Program-made: the position numbers and the translations under genes
Notes under the pieces: generated by a model
What the model was told of the DNA's origin: nothing
Databases searched by the model: none
What the model saw: the letters and a program-made list of their open reading frames with translations, nothing else
Shown here: positions 1 to 12,271 of the stretch, piece after piece
How positions within the stretch are numbered: the first letter of the stretch is position 1
How the letters are laid out: the number at the start of each line of letters is the position of its first letter
Source of the DNA: Pseudomonas oryzihabitans
GTDB taxonomy: Bacteria; Pseudomonadota; Gammaproteobacteria; Pseudomonadales; Pseudomonadaceae
Direction: 5' to 3'
DNA length: 64,000 nucleotides
Assembly (NCBI RefSeq): GCF_006384975.1
Contig: NZ_CP021645.1
Span: 4,492,001 to 4,556,000 of the forward strand

Positions 1-2940
1 CAGCAGGGTGAGGGCGTCGTAGTAGGCCAGGCGGTGAATGCGCCGCTCGCTGGCCTTGCGTTCGCTGATGTCGACGAAGAAGCAGACATAGCTCATCAGA
101 TCGCCGTCATCATCGCGGATGGCGGTGATGCCGACCCAGGAGGGATAGGGCTCGTTATCCTTGCGGCGTTGCCAGATTTCGCCTTCCCAACTTTCCTCGG
201 TGCGCAGCTGCTGCATCACGTGCTGCAGCTGGTTGGCTTCCTGCTTGTCGGCGCAGATCATCATCGGCTGTTGGTCGAGAACGTCGGCGGCGGCGAAGCC
301 GGTGATACGGCTGAAGGTGCGGTTGACGCGTACGATGTAGCCGGCCGGGTCGGTGACCAGGATGGCGCCAGCGGAGTGGTCGAACACCGTGGCCGCCATG
401 CGCATGTCCTTTTCCGTACGGCGCTGGGCGGAGATGTCGCGGCAGACGCCGAGCAGGCCGGCGAAGCGCTCGTGGTCATCCCAGAGTGGCTTGAGGCGCA
501 GCTCGATCTGCAGGGTATGACCCTCGGCGTGCAGGCAGTCGAGCACCAGGGGGGCGAAACTCTCGCGGCGCAGGGCGGAGAGCGCGCGTGGATCGTCGAG
601 GCTGCGCAGCAGATGCTGCAGGGCACGGCGGAACTCCTGCAACTGGCGCGAATGCACCACCAGGTCGGCCAGCGGGCGCTGTTGCAGCTCGGCGATGGAA
701 TAGCCCAGCAGTTCCTCGACGGACGGGCTGATGTAGCTGAGTACCAGCTGGGCATCGGTGGTGAAGATGACGTCGCTGATGCTTTCCGCCAGTTGTCGGT
801 AGCGGTTCTCGCTGTCGCGCAGGCGATCGCTGGCCAGCACGGTGTCGGTGACGTCCAGCGCCAGGCCGACGATGCTGGCGGCGGCGCCGTCAGGGCGGCG
901 TTCCAGGCGCTGCTCGCGGATATCGAACCAGCGCCAGCTACCGTTGCGGTGCTGCCAGCGCAAGAGGCTGCTGCTGGGCTGGTCGGACAGCGTCTGGCGC
1001 ATGTTCACCACCCGCGCGTGCAGTTCGGTGTCGTCCGGATGCAGGCGTTCGGTGCCGAGACTGGTGAAGGCCTCCGGGGGATAGCCGAGCTTGAGCGCCA
1101 GTGGATGGCTCTCGTAGGTCAGCTGGCCACTGGCGACGTCGTAGGTGTAGAGGGTGTCGGGGGTGGCGCTGATCAGGTTGGACCAGAAGGCGTCGCGCTG
1201 GATCAGCCGCAGTTCGCCGAGTTTGCGCTGGGTGATGTCGTTGAGGCTGAGCAGGGTGGCGTCGAGGTGCTGGGGATCGGTCGGCAGATGCATGCTCAGC
1301 CAGAGGTGCCGCTCGCCCGTCGCGGTGGCGATGCAGGTTTCCAGCTCCAGCACCTGCTGACCGGACAGCATGCCAGCCAGCAGGCGATAACGCTTGCCAC
1401 CGACCTGGAGGCGGGAGTTACCCACGAGGCGATCCCAGGCCTGGTCGAGATGCTCGATGCCGAGCATCTCCAGGGCGCGTTGGTTGATTTCGGTGATCCG
1501 CACCTGGCGGCCCAGCTCGTCCAGCGCGTCGGGTTGGCTGGCGAGTATCGCGGCGAGCTGTTCCGGTCGCTGCAGGCCGCGTACGGTCATGGCTTCGTAC
1601 AGGGGGCGCAGGTCGACCACGCAGATGCCGGTGTGTACCCCGTTGAAGATGTTCTCGTAGCGTTGCCGGGTGGTCTGGATGGTTTCCAGGTTGCGCTGCT
1701 GCTCGGTGACATCGCGCAGGACCCAGACGAATCCATCCTGCGTCTGGGTGCGGTCACGCAGCACGCGCGCGCTGGGCTGACTGTCGGCCAGGGCATGGCA
1801 GCTCACCGCGAAGCAGCGGGGGCGGTGGTCCACCAGGAGGGAGATCAGGCCATGGTTGCCCTGTTCGGCGCCTGTTGGGGAGACCAGTTGTGGCAACAGG
1901 CCCGCCAGGAAATGTTGCGGGGCTTCACTCGGGGCGATGCCGAGCAGGCGCGCCGCGGTGGCGTTGACGTAGACCAGGCGGCCGTCGGCCTGGGTCATGC
2001 AGACGAATTCTTCGATACCGTTGAGGGCGGTTCCGGCCAGCCGCAGGCTGCGGCGCGAGGCCTGGGTGAGGGCGCGCAGGCCCTGTTCCTCCTGCAGCAG
2101 CAGATGCAACAGGATGCCGCTCATCAAGCCGAAGAGGGTGAACAATACCAGGCGGCCCAGCGCACCCTGGATGGGCAACCCTGGCGCGGTATCCGGTGGG
2201 TAGGTGCCGACCACCTGCCAGTCGCTGTGGGCGAGCGGCTGGCTGACCTGGTCCTGGCTGGTCGCCGCATCCGCCGCGCTGGTAGAGAACAGCAGCGTAC
2301 CCTGGTCGCGGTCTTCCAGGCGCCAGTTGAGCCCTTCCAAGACCTGGGTCTGTCGCCAGAGCGGCTCGATCAGTGGGGCGCTGGTCAATAGCCACCAGCC
2401 CTGTTGCCGGTTCGCATCGCCCGCCAGCAGGACATAGAGGGGAGCGTCGCTGGCCTTGGGCTGGTAGGCATAGGTGAATTCCGCCTGACCGGCGCGCTGG
2501 ATCAGTTGCTGTACGAAGGTCGCGTCGGGCGCATCGGCCAGGCGCGCGGCGCGCTGCGTGGCATCGGCGGGCAACCAGCGCACCTCGCGCAGGCCGGGAA
2601 AGAATTCCTTGAGGCTGAGCAGCCGTTCGGTGGTCACTGGCAGGGAGGGATCGCTGGACCAGCGCAGGGTGCTGCGCACCGCCTGGGCCTTGAGCGCCAT
2701 CCCGAATTCGAGGGTATTGGCCAGTTGCCGGGTCATGCCCTCGAGCTGTTCGTGGCGCAGTGCCTTGCGCTCGGCCAGTCCGGCGAAGGCCTGCCAGAAC
2801 ATCATCGCCAGCATCACCACCAGTGACAGGATCAGCAAGCCACGGGTGAAGCGCCTTGGTGAGGAGGCGAGCGACTCTTCCGGCAGGGTGGAGGGCGAGC
2901 TATTCACGTCGGACTGCTTTCCTGCGGGAGCCTTGGCCAT
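1..2940 (-). CDS. Membrane-anchored multi-PAS sensor with GGDEF domain (partial)
   Basis: A likely c-di-GMP signalling enzyme whose 3' end lies outside the window; 980 codons are visible. Translation of the reverse strand shows an N-terminal membrane segment (about residues 33-56), an extracytoplasmic region, a second membrane segment (about 262-281), then about five PAS-type modules up to residue 960. The last PAS ends with the linker DISERKASERRIHRLAYYDALTLL-type sequence that normally opens a GGDEF domain, and the frame leaves the window there. An EAL domain may follow but cannot be seen. I chose ATG at 2940; an in-frame GTG at 2907 is an alternative and neither has a strong ribosome site. 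Which signal is sensed is unknown. It is divergent from ettA. Confidence 0.85.
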   Translation of the reverse strand, partial: MAKAPAGKQSDVNSSPSTLPEESLASSPRRFTRGLLILSLVVMLAMMFWQAFAGLAERKALRHEQLEGMTRQLANTLEFGMALKAQAVRSTLRWSSDPSLPVTTERLLSLKEFFPGLREVRWLPADATQRAARLADAPDATFVQQLIQRAGQAEFTYAYQPKASDAPLYVLLAGDANRQQGWWLLTSAPLIEPLWRQTQVLEGLNWRLEDRDQGTLLFSTSAADAATSQDQVSQPLAHSDWQVVGTYPPDTAPGLPIQGALGRLVLFTLFGLMSGILLHLLLQEEQGLRALTQASRRSLRLAGTALNGIEEFVCMTQADGRLVYVNATAARLLGIAPSEAPQHFLAGLLPQLVSPTGAEQGNHGLISLLVDHRPRCFAVSCHALADSQPSARVLRDRTQTQDGFVWVLRDVTEQQRNLETIQTTRQRYENIFNGVHTGICVVDLRPLYEAMTVRGLQRPEQLAAILASQPDALDELGRQVRITEINQRALEMLGIEHLDQAWDRLVGNSRLQVGGKRYRLLAGMLSGQQVLELETCIATATGERHLWLSMHLPTDPQHLDATLLSLNDITQRKLGELRLIQRDAFWSNLISATPDTLYTYDVASGQLTYESHPLALKLGYPPEAFTSLGTERLHPDDTELHARVVNMRQTLSDQPSSSLLRWQHRNGSWRWFDIREQRLERRPDGAAASIVGLALDVTDTVLASDRLRDSENRYRQLAESISDVIFTTDAQLVLSYISPSVEELLGYSIAELQQRPLADLVVHSRQLQEFRRALQHLLRSLDDPRALSALRRESFAPLVLDCLHAEGHTLQIELRLKPLWDDHERFAGLLGVCRDISAQRRTEKDMRMAATVFDHSAGAILVTDPAGYIVRVNRTFSRITGFAAADVLDQQPMMICADKQEANQLQHVMQQLRTEESWEGEIWQRRKDNEPYPSWVGITAIRDDDGDLMSYVCFFVDISERKASERRIHRLAYYDALTLL

Positions 2941-3118
2941 TCGACTGCGCCCGATTCCGCGGGGCAGGGGAGGCCTATGATAATGTGCCAGACAGTGCGT
3001 TTGCCTGCTTTTTCCGCGCCTTCACCACCGGCGATTTCGTCGCCCGGGGTTTCGACAGCGTTGCCCGCTGACGCCATACTGTGTGCCCTGTTTTTCATTC
3101 CGCTCCCAAGGTCCAACC

Positions 3119-4783
<1,665 letters not shown>

Positions 4784-4794
4784 GCGTCAGCACG

Positions 4795-4829
4795 AACGCC
4801 GGTGGGGAAACCTGCCGGCGTTTTCTTTT
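4795..4829 (+). terminator. Intrinsic terminator of ettA
   Basis: Perfect 8-bp stem AACGCCGG (4795-4802) / CCGGCGTT (4815-4822) with a 12-nt loop, followed by a T-rich tract. It lies 12 nt after the ettA stop codon. Confidence 0.85.
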
Positions 4830-4835
4830 GTCCCT

Positions 4836-4859
4836 CGCTATATACTTGATGCTATAACG
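4836..4859. promoter_or_regulatory. Candidate ModE-binding box (24-bp dyad)
   Basis: Left half CGCTATAT (4836-4843) and right half CTATAACG (4852-4859; reverse complement CGTTATAG), 24 bp outer edge to outer edge. The half-site sequence and overall length match the E. coli modA operator as I remember it (CGTTATAT ... ATAACG, 24 bp). Its position is odd: it lies between the 3' ends of the convergent ettA and mop genes, not in front of any recognised gene. Binding is inferred, not shown. Confidence 0.6.
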
Positions 4860-4886
4860 CTAGCGGCGGGCAAGGTCCGCTTGTCT

Positions 4887-5321
4887 TCAAGAGTCGGTCG
4901 GTACGCCGAGGATCACATGGGACGCCTTGAACACCGCCGTGGCGGCAACGCCCGGCGCCAGCTGCAGCTCCCGCACCGCATCGCGGCTGATGAGGGCTAC
5001 CACGCGTTCGTCGCCGGGCAGGGCGATGCTGACTTCCGCATGAATGGCGCCGTCGCGGATGGACTCCACGGTGCCGACCAGGCGATTGCGGGCCGACAGG
5101 TGCAGACCGCTGTTGGCCGCCATGACCATCACCCAGGGCGCCTTGACCAGGGCCACCACCGGCTTGCCCGGAGCCAGCGCGAGGTGCTGCAGACTTTCCC
5201 GGGTGATCACCGCCACCAGCTCGGTGCCGCCGCGCAGCTGCAGCCTGACCTCGGCGTTCACCGGGCCTTCGCTCACCGCACTGACGATGCCCTGGAAGAC
5301 ATTGCGGGCACTGATGTTCAT
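4887..5321 (-). CDS. Mop-family molybdopterin/molybdate-binding protein (two TOBE domains)
   Basis: Small cytosolic molybdate-binding (molbindin) protein of 144 residues, probably a molybdate store or buffer. It consists of two TOBE/Mop repeats: about 1-68, starting MNISARNVFQG, and about 74-142, with LSARNRLVGTVESI. Each has the SARN...G signature and the LAPG turn that contributes to oxyanion binding. Start chosen at ATG 5321, preceded by AGGAGCG; the frame stays open upstream but that part is not Mop-like. It is divergent from modE, 83 bp away, so one intergenic region can serve both genes. The TOBE repeats resemble the C-terminal half of the neighbouring ModE, suggesting a common origin. 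It lies in a molybdate cluster, which supports the assignment. Confidence 0.88.
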   Translation of the reverse strand: MNISARNVFQGIVSAVSEGPVNAEVRLQLRGGTELVAVITRESLQHLALAPGKPVVALVKAPWVMVMAANSGLHLSARNRLVGTVESIRDGAIHAEVSIALPGDERVVALISRDAVRELQLAPGVAATAVFKASHVILGVPTDS

Positions 5322-5404
5322 CGCGCTACGCTCCTGGGGGCTGAATCCCGCCACTCTAGGCGGCACCGACGGTATCGTCCAATACACCTGTTGCAGAGGC
5401 TGGC

Positions 5405-6996
<1,592 letters not shown>

Positions 6997-7000
6997 CCCC

Positions 7001-7678
7001 ATGAGCCTGACCGCGGCGGATTGGGCGGCGATCCGCCTGACCCTGGAACTGGCCAGCGTGACCACCGTGCTGCTCTTGTTGCTGGGCACGCCCATCGCCT
7101 GGTGGCTGGCGCGCACCCGCTCCTGGCTCAAGGGGCCGATAGGCGCCCTGGTGGCCCTGCCACTGGTGTTGCCGCCCACGGTGATCGGCTTCTACCTGCT
7201 GCTGGCCATGGGGCCGGAGGGGTGGGTAGGGCAGGCGACCGAGGCCCTGGGGCTGGGCCGGCTGCCCTTCACCTTCGCCGGGTTGGTGGTGGGCTCGCTG
7301 TTCTATTCATTGCCCTTCGTGGTGCAACCGCTGCAGAACGCCTTCGAAGCCATCGGCCCGCGCCCCCTGGAGGCGGCGGCCACCCTCAGGGCCGGGCCGC
7401 TGGATACCTTCTGCCATGTGGTGCTGCCGCTGGCCCGTCCGGGCTTCGTCACCGCCGCCATCCTCGGCTTCGCCCACACCGTGGGTGAATTCGGCGTGGT
7501 CTTGATGATCGGCGGCAACGTACCCGGGCGCACCCAGGTCATCTCCACCCAGATCTTCAACCACGTGGAAGCCATGGAATATCCCCAGGCGCACCTCTTG
7601 GCCGGCGGCATGCTGGTGTTTTCCTTCGTGATCCTCTTGCTGCTCTATGGGCGCCGCGGGCGGTCGGCCTGGACATGA
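7001..7678 (+). CDS. modB: Molybdate ABC transporter permease ModB
   Basis: Inner-membrane channel subunit of the molybdate importer. The 225 residues contain about five hydrophobic segments typical of ModB, and the cytoplasmic EAA loop ([14 protein letters not shown] ... LPLARPG, about residues 123-148) that docks on ModC. ATG 7001 follows the modA stop by 4 nt, and the modB stop overlaps the modC start in ATGA, indicating translational coupling. Longer in-frame starts upstream would run through modA and are not used. Confidence 0.95.
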   Translation: MSLTAADWAAIRLTLELASVTTVLLLLLGTPIAWWLARTRSWLKGPIGALVALPLVLPPTVIGFYLLLAMGPEGWVGQATEALGLGRLPFTFAGLVVGSLFYSLPFVVQPLQNAFEAIGPRPLEAAATLRAGPLDTFCHVVLPLARPGFVTAAILGFAHTVGEFGVVLMIGGNVPGRTQVISTQIFNHVEAMEYPQAHLLAGGMLVFSFVILLLLYGRRGRSAWT

Positions 7679-8751
7679 GTCTGACGGCCCGCTTCGCACT
7701 CACGCACCCCGGCTTCACGCTGGACGTGGACCTGGCATTGCCCGCCAGCGGCGTCACCGCGCTGTTCGGCCCCTCGGGTTCGGGCAAGACCAGCTGCCTC
7801 AGGTGCGTGGCCGGGCTGGAGCCCACTGCCCGCGGGCGCCTGGTGGTGGCTGGGGAGACCTGGCAGGACAGCGAGCGCGGCTTCTTCCTGCCACCGCACA
7901 AACGCGCCCTGGGCTACGTCTTCCAGGACGCCAATCTGTTCGAGCACCTGGATGTGCGGCGCAATCTGTTGTTCGGCTGGCAGCGGGTGGCGCCGGCCGA
8001 GCGACGGCTGGAGCTGGCGCGGATCGTCGAGCTGCTGGGGATCGAGGATTTACTCCAGCGCATGCCGGCGCGACTGTCCGGCGGCGAGCGCCAGCGGGTC
8101 GGCATCGCCCGGGCCTTGCTGACCAGTCCGCGCCTCTTGCTGATGGACGAACCCCTGGCGGCGCTGGACGCCGAGCGCAAGGCCGAGATCCTGCCCTACC
8201 TGGAACGCCTGACGGGCGAATTGGCGCTGCCGATCCTCTACGTCAGCCATGCCCCGGACGAGGTGGCGCGGCTGGCCGATCACCTGGTGCTGCTGGAGCG
8301 GGGGCGGGTGCTCGCCAGTGGGCCGACGACCGAGGTATTGGCGCGGCTGGACCTGCCCATCGCCCTGGCCGAGGACGCCGGGGTGGTGCTGGAGGGACGG
8401 GTGCTGGGCCATGACCCGGACTACGGCCTGCTCAGCTTGGGCCTGGCCGGCGAGCAGCGGGTACTGCTGGCCCATGCCCCCTTGCCCCCCGGCCAGGCGC
8501 TGCGCATCAAGGTGCTGGCGCGGGACGTCAGCCTGAGTCTGGAACGCCAGCACAGCAGCATCCTCAATGTGCTGCCGGCCACCCTGGTGGAAATCGCCCC
8601 GACCCGCTCGCCGGCCCAGGTGTTGCTGCGCCTGGACTTGGGCGGTAGCCCGCTGCTGGCGCGGATCACCCGTTATTCGCTGGAGCGCCTGGCGCTGCAG
8701 CCGGGGAGTCGGGTCTGGGCGCAGCTCAAGTCGGTGGCCGTTCTAGCCTGA
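7675..8751 (+). CDS. modC: Molybdate ABC transporter ATP-binding protein ModC
   Basis: ATPase subunit that powers molybdate import and, through its C-terminal TOBE domain, can sense cytosolic molybdate. The 358-residue protein has Walker [10 protein letters not shown] (32-40), signature [16 protein letters not shown], Walker [13 protein letters not shown], and a TOBE domain in the last about 65 residues (after ISLS-type [11 protein letters not shown]). It overlaps modB by 4 nt. Its last 9 nt overlap the 3' end of the convergent LysR gene, so no terminator separates the two. Confidence 0.95.
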   Translation: MSLTARFALTHPGFTLDVDLALPASGVTALFGPSGSGKTSCLRCVAGLEPTARGRLVVAGETWQDSERGFFLPPHKRALGYVFQDANLFEHLDVRRNLLFGWQRVAPAERRLELARIVELLGIEDLLQRMPARLSGGERQRVGIARALLTSPRLLLMDEPLAALDAERKAEILPYLERLTGELALPILYVSHAPDEVARLADHLVLLERGRVLASGPTTEVLARLDLPIALAEDAGVVLEGRVLGHDPDYGLLSLGLAGEQRVLLAHAPLPPGQALRIKVLARDVSLSLERQHSSILNVLPATLVEIAPTRSPAQVLLRLDLGGSPLLARITRYSLERLALQPGSRVWAQLKSVAVLA

Positions 8752-9669
8752 GCCTGGGGCTGGCTTGAGCCGTTCCACCAGAAAATCCACCACTACCCGC
8801 ACCGCCTGCGGCAACTGGCGATCCGGGGGATAGAGCAGCCAGGCGGTGCCTTGGTAGGGGCCGAGGTATTGCCAGTCGGGCAAGACACGCAGCAGCCGGC
8901 CTTCGGCCAGGGCGGTCTCGGCGGCGAAGGCCGGCAGGCAGGCGATGCCGAGGTCGGCGAGGGCGGCGTCCAGGCGCACGCCGCTGTGGTTGCAGGCCAG
9001 CCGGCCGCGTACCGTCACGCTTTCCACGCGGTCGTCGCGGCGCAGTTGCCAACGCTGGTCGCCCGGGGTTTCGCCCAGGTAGAGGCACTCGTGCTCGGCC
9101 AGCGCCTGGGGCTGCTGGGGCGCGCCGCGGCGCCCTAGATAGGCGGGGCTGGCGCAGAGCACGAAATCCATCCGCCGCAGCGGTCGGGCGACGAAGCCGG
9201 CCGGCGGCTGCTCGGTGATGCGCACCAGCAGGTCCTGATCGTCGGCGATGGGGTCCAGCGGGCGGTCGTCCAGGCGCAGTTGCAGATCCACCTCGGGATA
9301 GCGCTGGAAGAGTTTCGGCAGCAGCGGGGCGATCAGCCGGTAGCCGACCGCCTTGGGCACCGCCAGGCGCACTTGGCCGCGGGGTTCCTCGCGATGCTGC
9401 TGGCCGCTGTCCAGCGCAGCGCCAGCAGCCGCCAGCAGCTGGCGACAGTGCCCGAGCACCTCGCGGCCGGCGTCGCTGAGGCGCAACTGGCGGGTGGTGC
9501 GCTGTAGCAGGCGCACCCCCAGCTCCTGCTCCAGCCGGGCGACCTGGCGGCTGACCGCCGAGGGCGTGGCGTCCAGCAGCCGGGCGGCGGCGGTGAAACT
9601 GCCGGTTTCCACCACCTTGGCGAAGGCGACCATGCAGGGCAGCAAGGGCAAGGCGCGGAGCAGATCCAT
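8743..9669 (-). CDS. LysR-family transcriptional regulator
   Basis: A 308-residue LysR-type regulator of the CrgA/DmlR-like group. The N-terminal winged helix (about 1-60) has [36 protein letters not shown] sequence, and the C-terminal periplasmic-binding-like effector domain spans about 90-300. Start taken at ATG 9669 ([13 protein letters not shown]); the open frame upstream is not LysR-like. It is divergent from the EamA transporter at 9807 across a 137-bp gap, so the transporter is its likely target, by the usual LysR arrangement. The effector is unknown. Its 3' end overlaps modC by 9 nt on the opposite strand. Confidence 0.9.
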   Translation of the reverse strand: MDLLRALPLLPCMVAFAKVVETGSFTAAARLLDATPSAVSRQVARLEQELGVRLLQRTTRQLRLSDAGREVLGHCRQLLAAAGAALDSGQQHREEPRGQVRLAVPKAVGYRLIAPLLPKLFQRYPEVDLQLRLDDRPLDPIADDQDLLVRITEQPPAGFVARPLRRMDFVLCASPAYLGRRGAPQQPQALAEHECLYLGETPGDQRWQLRRDDRVESVTVRGRLACNHSGVRLDAALADLGIACLPAFAAETALAEGRLLRVLPDWQYLGPYQGTAWLLYPPDRQLPQAVRVVVDFLVERLKPAPGSG

Positions 9670-9806
9670 GCCTGATTCCAGGGAAGCAATAGGGCCTCGG
9701 ATGCTGGCATTGCTGCGCTGAGGGAACAAGAGCTGTGCCGACCGTTTGGCTTATGGTCGAGGTCGACTCGGTGCACACTGGCGCTCTAGTTCGGGGAGAA
9801 GAGCTC

Positions 9807-10700
9807 ATGTCACAACGTTCCACCTTCGGCCTCGCCGAAGGCTTGCTGCTCGCCACTGCCATGGTTTGGGGCACCAGTTACGCCGTGGTCAAGGATGCCG
9901 TGCTGCTCTATCCGGTGCTGGGTTACCTGGCGCTGCGCTTCTGCCTCACCGCGCTGCTGCTCGCGCCGACCCTGAGGGGCGAGGGACGCCGCGCCTGGGC
10001 CCCGGGGATACCGACCGGTCTGCTGCTGCTGGCGATCTTTCTCTGCGAGACCTTTGGCGTGGCCCTGACCAGCGCCAGCAACGCCGCCTTTCTCATCAGT
10101 CTATGCGTGGCCCTGACGCCCTTCGCTGAGTGGTGGCTGCTCGGTCAACGACCGGAAGCCCGTGCCCTGGGCGCGGCGGCCCTGGCGGTCGTCGGCGCCG
10201 GCTTGCTGACCCGCGGGGTGAATCTGAACTTCAACCTGGGCGACGGCCTGATCCTGCTGGCGGCCGTACTGCGTGCGGTCAATGTCTGCGTGGTGCGGCG
10301 CCGCCTACAGCGGGCCAGCGTGCCGGTGCCGGCCCTGGCGCTGACCGCGGTGCAGACCGGGGTGGTGGGGCTGGCCTGTCTGCTGCTGTTCGCCCTGGGC
10401 CCGGGCCTAGCGCCTCTGCCGGTGCAAGTGGGCTTCTGGCTGTCCACCGCTTACCTGGTGCTGTTCTGCACCCTGGGCGCCTTCCTGGCGCAGAACTATG
10501 CCCTGGGGCGTACCAGTGCCACCCGGGTCGCCCTGCTGATGGGCGTGGAGCCCCTGTTCGGCGCCCTGTTCGCCGCCTTCTGGCTGGACGAGCACCTGGG
10601 CCTCTGGGGCTGGCTGGGCGGCCTGCTGATCGTGGTCGCCTCGTTGTGGGGAACGCTGCCGCGGCGGGCCCTGGGCGAAGCCAGGGCCGTCAGCGGCTGA
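9807..10700 (+). CDS. EamA/DMT-superfamily transporter
   Basis: Predicted inner-membrane metabolite exporter of the drug/metabolite transporter superfamily. The 297 residues form about ten hydrophobic helices in two EamA repeats; the N-terminal repeat has the typical ATAMVWGTSYAVVKDA and the C-terminal repeat LMGVEPLFGALFAAFWLDE. Start ATG 9807 is preceded by GGGGAGAAGAG; the longer open frame from 9735 is not membrane-like. It is divergent from a LysR regulator that probably controls it. The substrate cannot be told from sequence; amino acids or small organic acids are usual for the family. Confidence 0.9.
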   Translation: MSQRSTFGLAEGLLLATAMVWGTSYAVVKDAVLLYPVLGYLALRFCLTALLLAPTLRGEGRRAWAPGIPTGLLLLAIFLCETFGVALTSASNAAFLISLCVALTPFAEWWLLGQRPEARALGAAALAVVGAGLLTRGVNLNFNLGDGLILLAAVLRAVNVCVVRRRLQRASVPVPALALTAVQTGVVGLACLLLFALGPGLAPLPVQVGFWLSTAYLVLFCTLGAFLAQNYALGRTSATRVALLMGVEPLFGALFAAFWLDEHLGLWGWLGGLLIVVASLWGTLPRRALGEARAVSG

Positions 10701-10735
10701 CCGCTGCGGCTCCCGCCTGGTGCTCTGTGCCGTCC

Positions 10736-12118
10736 TCAATGGACGGCGTCGTTGGCCTTGAATTCCACGGTCCGGCCGCTGAGCTTGAGGAAGGCCAGCA
10801 CGGCCAGGCCCACCACCATCCAGCAACTGCCACCGACCTTGGCGTAGATGTCGGCGTTGAACAGCACATAGGCGAGGATGATGAAGCCGATCAGCGGCAC
10901 CAGGCCGTAGAGCAGTGGGCGACCGGCGCCGCGGTAGTGCCAGACCACTGCCACATGCAGGAGCAGGAAGGCGGTCAGCGCACCGAAATTGCACATGGAC
11001 GCCAGCAGATTGATCTGGCCGACGAAGAACAGCCCCAGCACCAGGCTCAGCACCGCCACCAGCAGGATGGCGCGCTGGGGGATACGGGTGACTGGATGGA
11101 TGTGGCGCAGGAACTGTGGCAGCTGGCGGTCGCGGGCCATGGCGAACAGCAGGCGCGAGGTGGCGGCCTGGGCCACCAGGGCGTTGGCGATGGCGGCGCC
11201 GATGGCCACGGCGAGGGCGATCACCACCTGCAGCCAGGGCCCGGCGATCAGCCGACCGATCTCGTAGAAGGCATTGTTGGAGGCGTCGGCGTCGGGGTAC
11301 TGGATGAGGTTGGGTTGCAGTAGTGCCGCCAGCCAGGTCTGCACCATGAACAGCGCCGCCACCAGGGTCAGCGCCAGCAGGGTGGCGCGGCCCACCACGC
11401 GGCTACCGCCACGGGTTTCCTCGGAGAGGGTGGAGATGGCATCGAAGCCGAGGAAGGACAGCACCGCCACCGAGAGGGCGCTGAAGATCAGCGGCAGGGA
11501 GAATTCCTGCGGGTTGTACAGCGGCTTCATGTTCCATTCGGCGCCATTGACGCCGCGGCTGATGGCGAGCGAGGCCAGCACCACGAACACCAGCAGCACC
11601 GCCAGTTGGCCGTAGAGGAACAGGCGGTTGGCGCGGGCGGTGGTCTCGATGCCACGCAGATTGACCAGGGTGTTGAGGCCGACGAAGAAGACGATCCACA
11701 GCGGCTGCGGAATGGCCGGGATGACGTTGGCCATGGCGGTGGCACCGATCACATAGAGCAGGGTGGGCACCAGCAGGTAGTCCAGCAGGATGGCCCAGCC
11801 GGCGAGAAAGCCCAGCGCCGGGTGCAGGCCGCGTCCAACATAGGTGTAGACCGAGCCGGCCATGGGGAAGGCGCGGGACATCTGCTGGTAGCTCACCGCG
11901 GTGAACAGCATGGCGACGAAGCCGATCAGGTAGGTGAGGGGCACCATGCCGTGGCTGGCGTCGAACACCCCGCCGAAGATGGAAAAGGGTGCGATGGGCA
12001 CCATGAACACCAGGCCGTAGATGAGCAGGTCCTTGAGCCCGAGCTGGCGCTTGAGTTCCTGGGTGTAGCCGAAACGGGCGAGTTCGGCGCTGTCGCCGGA
12101 CGGAGCGGGTTGAGTCAT
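10736..12118 (-). CDS. APC-family amino acid/amine permease
   Basis: Inner-membrane importer of the amino acid-polyamine-organocation superfamily. The 460 residues hold about twelve transmembrane helices, starting with LGLKDLLIYGLVFMVPIAPF and including the unwound-helix glycine signature in the first helix and the conserved GFDAISTLSEETRGG loop. Start ATG 12118 (MTQPAPSGDSAELARFGYTQELKRQLG). It is divergent from the LuxR solo at 12272 with a 153-bp shared control region containing a 17-bp palindrome. The proximity suggests that the permease imports a compound related to the signal, as in the ethanolamine-derivative system described for PipR of Pseudomonas; that is inference. The substrate is not determined. 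Confidence 0.9.
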   Translation of the reverse strand: MTQPAPSGDSAELARFGYTQELKRQLGLKDLLIYGLVFMVPIAPFSIFGGVFDASHGMVPLTYLIGFVAMLFTAVSYQQMSRAFPMAGSVYTYVGRGLHPALGFLAGWAILLDYLLVPTLLYVIGATAMANVIPAIPQPLWIVFFVGLNTLVNLRGIETTARANRLFLYGQLAVLLVFVVLASLAISRGVNGAEWNMKPLYNPQEFSLPLIFSALSVAVLSFLGFDAISTLSEETRGGSRVVGRATLLALTLVAALFMVQTWLAALLQPNLIQYPDADASNNAFYEIGRLIAGPWLQVVIALAVAIGAAIANALVAQAATSRLLFAMARDRQLPQFLRHIHPVTRIPQRAILLVAVLSLVLGLFFVGQINLLASMCNFGALTAFLLLHVAVVWHYRGAGRPLLYGLVPLIGFIILAYVLFNADIYAKVGGSCWMVVGLAVLAFLKLSGRTVEFKANDAVH

Positions 12119-12212
12119 GGGGGCATCCTCGAAGGGGCGGGGTAGGCTCGACTCTAGGCCAGGGGACACGACGGCCCTATCCACAAAAATGCTAGGTTTG
12201 CAGGAGATCTCC

Positions 12213-12229
12213 AGGCTCTGGCAGAGCCT
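12213..12229. promoter_or_regulatory. 17-bp palindrome, candidate LuxR operator
   Basis: AGGCTCTG (12213-12220), one central base, CAGAGCCT (12222-12229): perfect 8-bp arms. A second dyad GGAGATCTCC lies just upstream (about 12202-12212). The surrounding bases contain CCAG-GCT-CTGG, similar to the lux-box core CCAG-NN-CTGG with one extra base. It lies 43 bp before the LuxR start and about 95 bp before the permease start, so it can serve both. The + strand copy is followed by a T-rich stretch, but no gene upstream would need a terminator here. Confidence 0.5.
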
Positions 12230-12271
12230 TTGCTTTCTTTCCCTTATCGCCATCCCAAAGGGAATTCCAAG

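Noticed and set aside
34..2391. 785-codon open frame on the + strand
   Set aside because: It is antisense to the PAS/GGDEF sensor read on the - strand, has no recognisable domain, and arises from high-GC codon bias. The true gene is open to the window edge.
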